Below, one piece after another: positions 15,801-26,900 of a DNA stretch of 60,000 nt. The position numbers were made by a program, and so were the translations under genes. Each line of letters opens with the position of its first letter. Position 1 is the first letter of the stretch. Source of the stretch: Membranipora membranacea. Taxonomy: Eukaryota > Bryozoa > Gymnolaemata > Cheilostomatida > Membraniporidae. The stretch is from NCBI GenBank assembly GCA_914767715.1, contig OU612068.1:11286001-11346000 (forward strand), written 5' to 3'. The notes under the pieces are model-generated. The model did no database searches and had not been told where the DNA came from. It was given only the letters and a program-made list of their open reading frames with translations.

Positions 15801-16286
15801 ACCATGACCTAATGCTGACTAACTTCCACATACTGTCCCTGCTTGTGGTTCAGAATCTATCATTTACATTATTACATTGTATTGTTTTTGTGTGCTGTTG
15901 ACGTAGATTTTGATGTTTAATTTTGGTCATCTGATCAAGGGCCAATTGAAATTACAAAACTCTGCCAACTTCAACTTAAGAATCTCAGCCTCAGGATTAA
16001 GCATACCAAGGAAAGCTATCACCATAAGGGTAGACAGCTGCTGTACAGACTATATAGAGTGACTTTTGCCTTCCCCTAACTATGAGATTTCTTAGTCCCG
16101 TTTACACAAGGGTAGCTATGAAGTATTTAGGTATTTATGAAGAATTCCTGTTCGTAATTTCATATCTCTCATCAGTGTGTACTGAATTTAATTGAAGGTT
16201 GGAAGCCGGGTACAGATGGAGTGACTGGGAGTATGCTGGAGCAGGCTGTACTCTACTATACCAAAGATGTACACTGGAATAAATGA
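887..16286 (+). CDS. Unrecognised multi-exon gene, 5' partial
   Basis: I do not recognise this protein. Exons with matching reading frames are 887-1062, 1736-1840, 3869-4007, 5322-5569, 6052-6137, 7032-7102, 7419-7589, 13256-13315 (or 13324), 15117-15191 and 16198-16286. They are flanked by AG acceptors and GT donors, and the stop is TGA at 16284. The first visible exon opens at an acceptor, so the start lies upstream of the window. The product has a basic N-terminal part, a Ser-rich acidic linker (exon 3), and a long helical-looking exon 4 containing MSFEYVRVLMNQVNILLHHLY. Later come an acidic exon (EDLDDRDLDLPDPYRF) and a C-terminus ending in DVHWNK. No signal peptide or clear membrane segment is visible. 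Phase agrees at every junction except exon 5 to exon 6, where one extra base is needed, so a small exon between 6138 and 7031 is probably missing from my model. The 13315/13324 donors offer a three-residue splice variant. A kinase gene lies antisense inside its large intron. Confidence 0.7.
1901..1946. repeat. 9-bp tandem repeat (aagcacaaa)
   Basis: About five imperfect copies in an intron. Confidence 0.85.
2631..2662. repeat. 10-bp tandem repeat (gtacattgac), three copies
   Basis: Three exact copies in an intron. Confidence 0.95.
3759..3828. repeat. 14-bp tandem repeat, five copies
   Basis: The unit ggcccctagcctct alternates with the variant ggcccctacccatt. The five copies end about 40 bases before exon 3 of the unrecognised plus-strand gene. 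Confidence 0.92.
4436..4545. repeat. AT-rich tandem repeat (cattttatataaatga)
   Basis: Imperfect copies of an approximately 17-22 base unit in an intron. Each unit is partly palindromic. Confidence 0.8.
5627..5758. mobile_element. Short MITE with TAGATCAA-type ends (copy 1)
   Basis: The 132-bp element lies in an intron. The left end begins TAGATCAAATATTATCC. The right end, read inward on the other strand, begins TAGATCAAGTTAGATCC. The flanking 9-mers gaaaaatcc and gaaagattc agree at 7 of 9 positions and look like an aged target-site duplication. Same family as the copies at 8156, 15340 and 26494. Confidence 0.7.
6150..6915. mobile_element. Non-autonomous DNA element with hairpin ends
   Basis: Both ends carry the same inverted block of about 36 bp. 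It is itself nearly palindromic: an arm caatgaactccctctc, a short loop, then the complementary arm. The interior matches another stretch in this window near 18580-18700 (shared pieces around gcttgcaga and cacaaag...ggccaaat), which suggests a dispersed family. It occupies the intron between exons 5 and 6 of the unrecognised plus-strand gene. A 218-codon open frame inside it has no recognisable protein content. Confidence 0.55.
8156..8375. mobile_element. MITE with 9-bp target duplication (copy 2)
   Basis: The 220-bp element has terminal inverted repeats TAGATCAAG at both ends, followed by similar tttgatcca and ttgcc blocks. It is bounded by perfect 9-bp direct repeats attgcctgt at 8147-8155 and 8376-8384. 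This is the cleanest copy of the family. A 9-bp duplication is typical of Mutator-like elements, but no transposase is present to confirm the superfamily. Confidence 0.85.
9817..12483 (-). CDS. Receptor-type tyrosine kinase with short ectodomain
   Basis: Two exons (11017-12483 and 9817-10089) give 579 residues. The order is a Thr-rich N-terminal stretch of about 43 residues with one N-glycosylation site (N23), then one membrane helix (about 44-67) followed by a basic stop-transfer RKKSKR. A long juxtamembrane tail comes next, then a kinase domain from about residue 260. Kinase hallmarks are all present: glycine loop GKGHFGTV (266-273), Lys294 in VAVK, HRDLAARN (400-407), DFG (420-422) and WLPPESL. 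HRDLAARN is the tyrosine-kinase form. The tail has likely SH2-docking tyrosines: YIDM (PI3-kinase type), YINS, YENY, and a C-terminal NYIDIL. The activation loop has a single Tyr (Y433) instead of the usual pair. No signal peptide is seen; an in-frame TGA precedes the ATG, but a cag acceptor just upstream could join an unseen exon. The gene lies antisense in an intron of the unrecognised plus-strand gene. I cannot assign a subfamily. Confidence 0.9.
15340..15475. mobile_element. Degraded TAGATCAAG-family MITE (copy 3)
   Basis: Internal blocks match the copy at 8156: tttgatccagtttgcc on the left, then gagcaactcc, and caaatggaccaaacttgg on the right. The extreme ends are eroded and I see no clear target duplication. 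It lies in the intron between 15191 and 16198. Confidence 0.55.
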
Positions 16287-17080
16287 TGCCCATACTTCAT
16301 CTTATCATTTGCATCCAAAAGAAATTTCAAATACTTATTTTATGACATCAAAAGGCTGCATATTATCAAAATAATGCACGGACAGCACTTCATACTTATA
16401 CTCATTCAAAGATTGCTCATATAGGTCCTTTTTCTCTTAATTTATTACTTAATTAAGTTTCTATAGACTCCACCATTTGATAAGTGAAATTTATATTTTT
16501 TACACTCTATCCCCTCATTATCAACTGAACTGTTTTTTTTTCAAATTTGAATTTTATTTTGAAACACTATCAAAGGGTTATATCAATCAATCACATATTG
16601 ATCACACCAGTGTTGGAATTTCAGACAATCAGAATAGAAAATTTGACACATTAAAATTGGTTTGCCTTCAAAGAACCACAACAATTTATTATTCCACCCC
16701 CACTTTTAGAGCATAATATGACATCATTCATAATTATTCAACAAGCATTACTCACACTTAACTGTTATACCATGTCTTCATATGGTAATTGTAAACCAGA
16801 ATATCTATAGAGTATTACACCCTAAATAACATAAATCGTTAAGGATTTTGGCACTTTCATTTCTCCCATATTGTCATATTAATTAGCAATCAATGGAATG
16901 GTCAATCGGAGAAAATGTCAGATGATCAGCATTTGGAAATATTTTAGGTGTTGATTATTCAACTTGACAATAAAATTTGGCAAAATGATTGATGGACTGA
17001 CCAAGCTTTCCCACGCTTTATTTTTGATATCCTTGTTCATGATGAGATAGCTCATGTCGGTCTGATTATCCTGTGTGGAT
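16287..17080. other. Intergenic, convergent 3' ends
   Basis: About 0.8 kb lies between the stop of the unrecognised plus-strand gene and the stop of the HACD gene. It must hold both 3' untranslated regions. Apart from the probable HACD poly(A) signal at 17017, nothing else is recognisable; a 79-codon open frame at 16477 lacks any protein signature. Confidence 0.6.
17017..17022 (-). promoter_or_regulatory. Probable poly(A) signal of the HACD gene
   Basis: AATAAA on the minus strand, about 60 bases downstream of the HACD stop codon. The position fits a very short 3' untranslated region. Confidence 0.5.
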
Positions 17081-19866
17081 CTACTGAGCCTTTTTCTTTT
17101 CTAAGCTGTTGGCCTTGCTACTCATAAATCCACCGATGGTCTTCCTTCTTTGTGTGAACATGTGCATGTATAGCTGTGGAAAAACTAAAACAGACAAGGG
17201 CAAATCACGACTTGCCCTAAACCCAATAACATAATGGCTCGGATAAGTTAATAACCTATGAGAGTACACGCTGAAGAAGAGAATTAAGCATAATTACTGC
17301 TTAGGCAATGCATATTTAAATCAAACGATCCCTTTATGATAGCGCAGCTGGTAAGGTAATGCCATGAAAACTGTTGCTCTGCAACTCACCAATAAAGGTA
17401 CAATTATCTGCTCTTGCCACAGGGGCCAACAACTACCCGACTAGCAATCAAATTAGAACTAATAAACTTACCTGGTACATATGACATCATGACGATGACT
17501 AGAGCGTATTGATAATCAAAAGCAAAGTTGTATTTATTGGGCATTCTCAATGAGTAGAGACCAGATTCAGCTACAGGTTTCAGCGCTCTGAATATACACA
17601 TTAGTTCACCCTGTTATTAAACAAACAATCATTATTACATAGCTGGTATCGTAATGAAATACCTGTTGCCCAAAGATTTACACCAATGTAAATAGACCAA
17701 GGTGCTGCAGACTGGGTATCCAACCCTACCATTCATGTGAATTTGGAATAACTATCATTGAAAGGTTTGCTCATGAAGTGAGGTGGAAACAAATCAATAA
17801 ACTGATTTACAGTGCATCAGATTGTCCCTAACTAACTGAACTGAGTGAATTATACTTCCTGATTGGTCAAACTAATAAGCTTTTATGGTTATCTTTGTGA
17901 TTTACATCCACTGAAATATATTCATATCAATGTCATACCATGAATTCATATCAATGTTTACATCCATAGAGTTACTACACCACACTCTATGGTTACACAG
18001 AGTTATTGCATGACTATTTGATTATTACAAAGTAAAATACTATTTGGGCTTTATAAGATGGTCAAATGCAGCAGGCATTATTGTTTGCAAACAAGCACAA
18101 CTGAGAGTGAGAGTAACTTACCGAAACTCCTATTGGATACAGGATGATGAAGAGTGTATACCTGATAATAAAAGAGAGACAAGTCAGTCAGACAAGAAAA
18201 ACTGACTGAATACAAATATTTGACTGGTGCGGTCATGTTTGGAAAGTGTGTATGAGAGATAAGAAAGAGAACCGTTATGACGATATCATACTATCTGATA
18301 GGCTCCACCCTTTTAACAGAATGCTTCTGCAAATATAGAATGTAGTGTGAAGACCACTTAACATTTTCAGGTGTCTCTTTTCTTTGAGCCCATGTTCAAT
18401 TAGTTGAAGTAAAACATGTAAGCCGGCAATATCTCATGATAAAGAAACACAGCAGAGAGAAAAGTCCAATAGTAGATAAGGAAGTTGCATTTGTCATAAA
18501 AATACCCATCGACCTGAAACTCACCGCATCATGTTGTAGCTATCATTATGAAATATAATTCAAATTACTTTTGAGACACACCGCTTGCAGAAATCTTTCA
18601 GAACTGTAGCAACAGTCTCACAAAGAAGGGGCCAAATAGGGACTTTGTATTGTGCCTATGGTACCGTAATCTTACATTTTTCAAATGCCGTGACAAATGA
18701 TTACTGACCTGAACTGATTTATTTATAGTGCTTTTGTCGAAATCGCTTATTAGGAATATGTTGTTAATAAATATGCAAGCTGGTTACTAAACTCAACATG
18801 AATAGCTCATTGATAATAGATTTTATATAGAAATAGATTATAGCTTTAGATTATATATCTTACCTCAGCCACAACAATGGATATGCTGGTATCTTTCCTA
18901 TATTGAGCACATAATATGAATATCTGATGATTTCTGTAATAGTCCACGCTAGCAGCAGCATAGGATAACCATTAGATGATTGAGTTTCTGGTACAGAGAA
19001 GAGCACTCCCCATACTAAAAACACTCTTGAAGCAACTTGAAATGCAGTAAGAACAACGTTGGACCTCACAAAGCCAACAGCGCAGTGAACAACCTGAAAA
19101 ATATAACACAATCTGTGATTTTATGAGATTTGTTGGAGATTTTTTTGAATAAATTCTGACTTGCTGTCACAAATAAAAAGTTCAAATAAAAATGTGAATA
19201 CTAATAATGTAAAATTTATTTATTCAAAATTTGCATGTACTGAGCTAATAGGTAGTTATTGGACAGCAACTCGTGTAGAAACCAATTTAGAATTGCATCC
19301 ATGCAGTACAAATTATGTTAGGTACTAAAGTGTAAAATTGGGGTATTGGAAATATAAAATTGAATTTCAATTTTCAATTATATTTGGCTTACCTCTAAGA
19401 TAGCAGCAGTTTGAAATATTTGCAGCAATTTGTAGGAAGCGAAATATAGGGATATATCAGGTCCAGTTCCCAACACCTGCTGGCCGATAATCAGACCTAT
19501 TAGTGACCATCTGAGGGAGAGAAAGGACATGTCTGATACGAGAACCAGTCGAGTGTAAAATAAAATATAAGGTATTTAAAGGGAATATGAAATATTAAAG
19601 TTTCAAACACTATCATGCCATCACACTTTCTGGTTTGAACATGGAAATACAACACATCCTGTGCAAAGTTATTTATGTTCTAATTTAACGAGGAGACTAA
19701 TGAGTGAACACTATGAACACATCTGGTTCTCCCATGACACAACACTGAGATGATTTTAACACAATATACAGCAGAGCACTCACCCTAAAGTTTGAAGTGT
19801 ATTATAAGCTACAAGGTATGCGGAAACCGCTGCAGACGGGGCTTTCGTTGGCTTCTCAACAGCCAT
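17081..19866 (-). CDS. Very-long-chain (3R)-3-hydroxyacyl-CoA dehydratase (HACD/PTPLA/Phs1)
   Basis: Six exons (19784-19866, 19393-19510, 18864-19093, 18122-18161, 17472-17610, 17081-17184) join with all phases in agreement to give 237 residues, normal for the family. The protein dehydrates 3-hydroxyacyl-CoA in the fatty-acid elongation cycle at the endoplasmic reticulum membrane. Family signatures run in order: YLVAYN...GWS near the N-terminus, VVHCAVGFVRS, SRVFLVW, AWTITEIIRYSYY, YPIGVSGE, LPxx-type RMPNKYNFAFDY, and VFPQLYMHM followed by QRR. The catalytic Tyr and Glu known from yeast Phs1 (seven residues apart) fit Tyr152 and Glu159 in YPIGVSGE. Several hydrophobic stretches fit the multi-pass topology. 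The C-terminus is Lys-rich (EKKKAQ), resembling an ER-retrieval tail. The sequence does not tell which of the animal HACD1-4 paralogues this is. Confidence 0.96.
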
Positions 19867-20454
19867 CGTTATTTTAGCTTCAACAGAGAATAATGAAAAT
19901 GATCTAATCATTTCATACCATTTGTCTCTTCCTCATTGAACACAGTCAAACATTTTAGGGGGTATTCAAATATTGGTCCAAGTAGTAGTATGATTGTATG
20001 GATATTGTGAGATAGAATGCAATCATTGATCATACGCTTAATAGAATACAGTCAACACAATCATTTTAGAAATCCTAAGCCAACATTTTCCAGTAGATGC
20101 TAGGTCTATGGGCTAGTGACATCGCACAACGCTTTCTTGTTCATTGGAGTTCCATTGTTAGTGGGCTGTTAACTTCTTATGGAATCTGTATAACAAAACC
20201 CACTATACAATGCAAATTTGTTGAGATTAAATGTTTCATCAATGGCATGTGGTACCAGTTGAGGGAAGTTATTTTGCTCCTAAACTACACTTGCAGCAAC
20301 AGAAGACGCGCTTGCAAACCACAGGGGCTATTGATTGAGGCATGGGTGCCTTTGTAACTTCAGACATATCTTTTTGCCTTAGTCCGGTGTATTAACCACA
20401 TTAAACCTGGACTTGGACAGCGTACATGTTACGAATCCAAAAGTAGGGGCCCAT

Positions 20455-20850
20455 CTATATATATAAATTTATTATATCCTCGCTATATTTATTGTATGAA
20501 TCTCTAATGATATTATGGTTATTATATTTTATCATTATTTCCACAGGCCTTCTGCAGTTTGTGCAAGTCCAGTGGGCGTGTGCCATAGTGGTCGTCCACT
20601 GGGGCAAACAACCTTTGTGGGTTAATATCACAAGTTGAGTCTCTGTCCCGAGACTGAGAAATAAAGATGCCTTAAGGGCCCACCACCATATTCTGCACCA
20701 AGTTGCTCTCAGTTTGCAGGCAGGTTGAAGCACACCCAAGGCGTCAATTGAGCCCAGTAGTCAGTAGACTGCAGCGGGGTTTGATGCCAAGACCTCTGAC
20801 ACTAGCGTATTAGAGGGCAGGCGCCCTAACCAACCGAGCTACCTCCTACC
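20455..20850 (-). mobile_element. tRNA-derived SINE
   Basis: Reading the minus strand from 20850, the first 75 or so bases resemble a tRNA. An A-box-like TAGCTCGGTTGGTTAGG follows ggtaggagg, and a B-box-like catcaaaccccgc lies about 50 bases on. An unrelated body of about 320 bases follows and ends in an AT-rich tail. This layout (tRNA head, body, A/T tail) is that of a SINE. The cloverleaf is imperfect, so it is not a functional tRNA. Confidence 0.65.
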
Positions 20851-21261
20851 TCTTTATTCCAGCACCAAGCACTCTCGCACCTGTATTATATGATGTATTA
20901 CTCAGACGCACATGCACAGACGCACAGATGAGACCACAGATGTTTTTGCTCATAAATCAATGTAAGAAACGTAAGATACTCTTTTAAGCTTGCACGGATT
21001 ACAGAAGCCAAGGCTTGTGATTGGGCTCATTCATTTATCACTGCATAAGACTAATGCATTTCCTTACTTTGGGCTTTGTGTGGGTGGTGCTATGAAGGAT
21101 TGAAGCTCTGTTTCTCAATTCTCACAAATTGTCCAGAAAAGAACAATTTGAAAGAACATTGAGCATTTTTCCATCCTGCCAATCCCCTCCCCCACCCATA
21201 CAATGCACAACAAAGTTAGGAAATACCGTAGAGTAGTCCCATCTATCTATGTATTGGTCTT

Positions 21262-21293
21262 GACTCATATATATATATATATATATATGAGTC
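21262..21293. repeat. (AT)n microsatellite forming a perfect palindrome
   Basis: A 32-base perfect inverted repeat: gactcat, an AT run, then atgagtc. It is likely a cruciform-prone microsatellite. Confidence 0.85.
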
Positions 21294-23987
21294 CTATATA
21301 TATGCAATGGCATATATATGTGACATCATTTACTTATTGGTTGGCCTAGCCAAGGGAGGGAGGGAATTCATTGGCCTAGCCCTAGCTAGCTAGTAGTATA
21401 GTAGATAGGAATTTGAATCAAATACAATAATAATGAAATAAAAAAAAAATGCTTGCGATAATAACTAGGTGTCAAGAATGTGTACTCATCCTTTTTTCAA
21501 AAAGTGATACGTTACTGAACCCTGATGAGGGCCATTTGACCAGTGATAAGGGGAAATTTCTGCAAGGGTCATAGAATAGATAGTAGTCAAATTTCTGTTC
21601 CACTTTTGTACTGTAAATAAATGATAAAACTCGTATTGTTGTGAATGGCTGGGCTGTAGCTGATTGGACAACAAATACTGAATCAATTTTCACTGGGCAA
21701 TATTATAACAACACGGATGAGAGTGGCAAGGAGGGAAAACTTCTGTCTTGCCATAAATAGTTTTTTTACACTCCTGGAGCAACGAGCAAGCATAACAATC
21801 AAAGCGCTGAGGTATTCAATTTTGGGTGAAGTTACGAAATTGAATTGTGTAGCAGCATTGGCATTATCATTGACTTGCGGTTCATATACCAGGTTTTTAA
21901 TTGATTTCTCAATCAATTTCGATTGGATTTTGAACCTCAAAATTGTAATAGATTTAGCCGCATATATCGCGAACAGTTTGATTTTAATTTTCACCAAAAT
22001 CTTCTTAGAAAAAAAGCAACATCACATTGACGACAGCATGCCGCTGAATGTAAAGCAATTTTCAAACTGAAAATGCGATCAAAATTGATTGAGTAATCAA
22101 CAAAACCTGGAACATTGACTGTAAATAAATCATAGCATTATTGCTTCTACACAATCCATTGACATAATGTCACCGTAACTAAGTACCTCACTTTATAGTG
22201 CCCTATATAGTGTCCTGTCTAGGTTTATTATTAAGTCAATGGTTTGCATAAATTTTTAATTGTTAGGTGACACCATATACATATAAATACTCTAGAGTCT
22301 AGACTATAAACTACAGGCTTGAATGCGTCACATTACAACAAAACTGTGCTATCCATTTATTCATAGCATTGCAGTTATATGAAAAATGCAATGCAAAATT
22401 GCATCTGATTATTCCAGCTGCCATACACAAAGATCATAAATGGAAAAACAAATTTTACTTGAGTTAGGTGAAATCTCTATTGGTATTTTTACGATCAGAA
22501 AGCTTTAAAACCACACTCAATGTACACTGAATGAGGCAGAAAGCTTTCAAGTCTCCACCAAATAGCTGATAGTATTTATATGTTTATGGGTGTCACCAAT
22601 GTACATGACCTAAAGATCTGTTCCTCAGCTACAATACTATTGGTTTAGTTGGGTAATATGTTACAAGTATCGTTTGGCACAAAGCAAGTATTGGTGATCA
22701 AATGCTACCAGCTAAATTCCTATTTTCCTTTTTTTAAAGAGAGGAGTTTAAGCACACGAAGCATTCCTCCTGCTTGAACTAGGGTAAGTTAGTGATTTCA
22801 ATTCAGGTGGCTTATAATAAACCTTTTAATAAAAGTTGCTCCAATTGAAAGAAAAATCTGCAATTTAACAACTTGATTATTTCCCATGTAATGTATACAG
22901 TTACAGACTCACCTGTCCATGCCTATTTAGTGTAGTGATGCAGTAAGATGAAATGTTTGAACTAAATAGTTATGATTTTGATCATAGATTATCAGGTGAC
23001 TGATATGTTATGTGATGATTCTGAAATGTAATAGCATGTAATCGAACCGTTGGGAATTTTGATGATTAGCTCCATTTATCACATATCACTTCATATTATC
23101 TCATTTTGGGACTATACCAGACAGCGATTTGAGCCAGACTGAGACCACTTAAAAGTTTTGAAGAGAGATTAATATAGACGTCTAAACTTTGATGCACAGA
23201 CTTCTATATGTAGACCTATTGTACTCCGTGTGAATAAGACTTGTAGTTAATTCTTCCATAAAAATCCCGTACCCAGAAACCAGACTTCCTAACATCTTTT
23301 TCTCCCTCAGTTGTACAATTCGTTTTTCATGAGTTAAATTTTAATGAAGCAGATTTTGGCTGAGCTGAGAATATTCAACAACCGGAGACTATCAAGTCTG
23401 GTTAAAACAAATTTTAGCCAATTTTAGCTAATTTAAAACAAATTTTAGCCAATTTATGACCACGACAAATTTTAGCCATAAAGTTTGCAATATATTTGGG
23501 CGCAATTAGGTATTCTGTGACATCAAGTTTTATTACAATATAATTCACTTAACAACCCTAGCCGGTATCAGAACCTTCAGTACTCTCAGGATGGTTGGAC
23601 ATTCTCCAATCTCCAAGCCCCTGGTGTCCCAACATCATAGTTAGTAGCTGGTCTTGCAAAGCTTTATCCCCCAAACCTTCATCAACTGATTAGTTTTCAA
23701 CAAAACCTTTTTTCTGCTTTTATTTTTCTAGATGATTGAGAAGAATGGTCTATACAATATCAGATAAAACTGAGCAAAGTAACTAGAAAACATATAATAT
23801 CAGATACAGCCGTTCACAGTTGAAACCATGAAAATGTTGAGTCAGCATGTAATCAGTAGGAGAGCAGGCAACTACTAGCTTTTAATGGCTTTACCTTATG
23901 TAACTATAGTTCAATATATGGTGTTGACATGCAATTCATGACCAACATTTTATTTGAAGGCTCTGACAGATTAAACAGATTTATGTA

Positions 23988-26900
23988 TCATTGCAGCAAC
24001 CGCAAGATCGGATCATCATAAATGAGTGGTGAGTATTCAAGTTTTTCTCCTTTGATTAGATCTAGCTGTGAGTCTTCTCTCTGTCTTTTGTTCGGACTTG
24101 ATTCTACTCCCTGTTGTTTGGATTTCCGAAGTCTTGTAGCAATCATCCGATGACCATTCTGTTCAATGTTTGAGTGTCTTTTAGTCTGCTTCTTGTCTTT
24201 GATGTTATATTTGCGTTTGATTGCACCAGATAAGGATGATTTAAGTTTGAAACTGGGAGACTTAACCTTGAATGAGAGAAGGTTAGCACGGGAGTCTGCA
24301 ATGAGAGATTTCCTTCTTAAAGCATCTTTCCTAATTTCATTCCTGACAGCTCGTTTATCGCAGAGGGGAGCACAGTTTGGATTTGCTTCTGGTACTCGCT
24401 TTTTTCGGATCCGAGGTGTCTTTGGCTGTAAATTAAAGTGATCACTTTATGAGAGCAGAATGAAGTAATATAAAAAATGGAAGTTGTCTTTTCTCATCAT
24501 ATTACAAGATAACTCCCGTAGATCATTAATGAGTGTTGTAATGATCTTTCTGTGGTATAAAGCTACTCTCACCACAAAGGCAAAACCACAAAGGCTCTGG
24601 CTTTAATAAATTTATAGTTTTCCAATATAAAATTGGCGAAAATGCAGTCAGAAGAACATGTTGTAATATAAACACAGACTGAACATAGTTTACCTTGGGG
24701 GTATGCTCTTTAAGGGGCTTTACGTGACTGATTCCTACTAAATCATCACACAGCTCTGATAACCTCTCACCAGATATCATTGGCTTAGACAACATTACTA
24801 CATTTGTATGTCCTGTATAATGTTTAGTCATGCTGTTAAGAGCCTCTGCTACCTTGGTAACCCGGCATACCAGATTTCCATCAAGATCTGAACTCTTTTT
24901 GGGAGCTGGTTGGGTTGCAGACTGACCAGACACTTGTTTTCGTTTGTGCGTCTGGGTTTCCATAGGAGTGCAACTTGGGGTGTCGGGATTTCGGCATTGA
25001 TGATCATTTGCATCCTACAGAACATTAATACATAATATAATATTATCAATTACTGATATCAGATCATAACTCATGGTTCATCGTTTGCCAGCCCTTTCCC
25101 ACATTAACTACAAGATAGTAACAAACCTGAGAGTTTGGTTGATTATGTTGTTGTTGACATCCTTGCTGCTTGTTGCATACAGAGAGTTGCTGCCCCTCTA
25201 TAATATTATGATTACCATCGTCTATATACTGATTATGTATTCTCGGCTCCTCTTCCACAGCTCCTGTTATTTTGATGAGAGTGAATACCTGCGAAGTTCG
25301 ATTCTCGTCCCTACATCAAATATGAGCAGAGATAGATACGTACAAATATGAGGGGAGATAGAACGGCACTAAGGTATTCAATAAATGAAATCAAAATTCA
25401 AACAAATTTCACAGCATAAAATGGATCACAAGAAAAATACCAGATTTTCATAGTTAGAGAAATTTTGATTGCGGGATGGGGGTGTGGACATATTATGTCA
25501 GTTCACGGTCTCTGGTGTAATCAATGATATATAAATGTGGGTCAAGAATATATATAATTTATATTCATAACACTTTATATTGTCACCTTGCTTGGCCGTC
25601 ATCTTCTCTGCTATTGTTCAAAGAGACTTTAATTGGAGGATTTTTCTTCCTGGCCAGGCAGACGTGGTTGTGGATCGTTTCCATTGAAGGGTAAAATCTG
25701 GTATTAGCTGGGTGTGGTGGTATCTTGTCTTTGAAGAGATCATCTTCAACATATTGCTTAAGCTTTTCCTTCGTAGCTGCCGTTGTTCCAAACCCTGAAG
25801 TCGGAGTAAAGGTAATTTTTCATCAGTCTTCATCTTCATGAAGATACTGATCTGTATTACAAAATCATGGTTCAAATACTAACAAACATTTTACATATAC
25901 GATACCAGCTGTCCATAGATGCAAAGTGATGTTACTTTCATCTAGCCTTGGCACGCAACACCTTTTCTCGGTCACCTGACACGGCTCACTTTGATCTGTG
26001 TAGTGCAACCTTGGAATGGGCTACTTGACAGATTTAGATGTTTTAGAGTACTCTGACATAACCATATGAGGTGTTATATTCTAACCTGCTGTAACAAGCT
26101 CTACGATTCGAGCTTTCAGTCTCTTGTCAATACACATGTGAGGTCCGGCAGCCTGAAAAACAAGACATAATGATTTAGGGGTCAGCACAGTAACAGAAGA
26201 AGCGTTTGCACATTTGATGACGATACTACTCTTGAATTATTAACACAAATGGGACAAGAGCAGTAATTATCTACAGCAGTATATATAAATAGCCTTGGCT
26301 CTTTTCAAATAATCCCTTGCTCAAGAAAAATAAATTATTTGGATTTGTGATCCTGTTTCTTTGAAGCCTTTGTGAAATACAGTGTCTATTTTGCACTGAA
26401 ATGTCATCTAGGGCAAGTCATAAATTTGGAAAGGCTTTTTACGTTGCATAATAATAATCGTAATCGCACCAGACTCTACACGCCATGAAAAGTTAAATCA
26501 AGTTGACCCATCCAGTGTAGGAGTTGCTCCCTCTTATGAGATGCCATATCAGTAGGTTGCAACTCCTACACTGGAAAAATGGATCAAACTTGATCTAATG
26601 AAGAGGTACATAGGTAGGTATATACCTCTCCTGTGGCGTGGTTATGGGCATTGATAGGTGTTACGTTGATGTGGAATTCCCTCTGGAAGATGAAATCTTT
26701 AGGAGACTGAGATTCTCCATTCTTCTTCCTCTGCATCTCATTCTTCAGCTCTATAGCCAGTTTTCTCTGTCCCGTGTTACCTGCACTGACAGTCTGAGGT
26801 AACAGAAGACTTAGCGTTATTTCACCAAACGTGGCATCAATGTTTCAAGAAGATGGGATTCTCCACATTTTTATGTCTTATTCATCATTCCAAATGTTTT

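Larger units (their letters stand above)
19867..23987. other. Gene-poor interval between HACD and the CARF-like gene
   Basis: About 4.1 kb. It must contain the HACD promoter at its left end and the 3' end of the CARF-like gene at its right end. I recognise a SINE (20455-20850) and an (AT)n palindrome (21262-21293). Two overlapping open frames on opposite strands at about 21683-22070 have no protein signature. I see no exon that joins to either neighbour. Confidence 0.6.

Noticed and set aside
21683-22070. Overlapping open frames on both strands (117 and 104 codons)
   Set aside because: Each mirrors the other, composition is low-complexity and hydrophobic, and there are no splice partners or motifs.
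24166-24441. 91-codon plus-strand frame
   Set aside because: It is the antisense of the last exon of the CARF-like gene.
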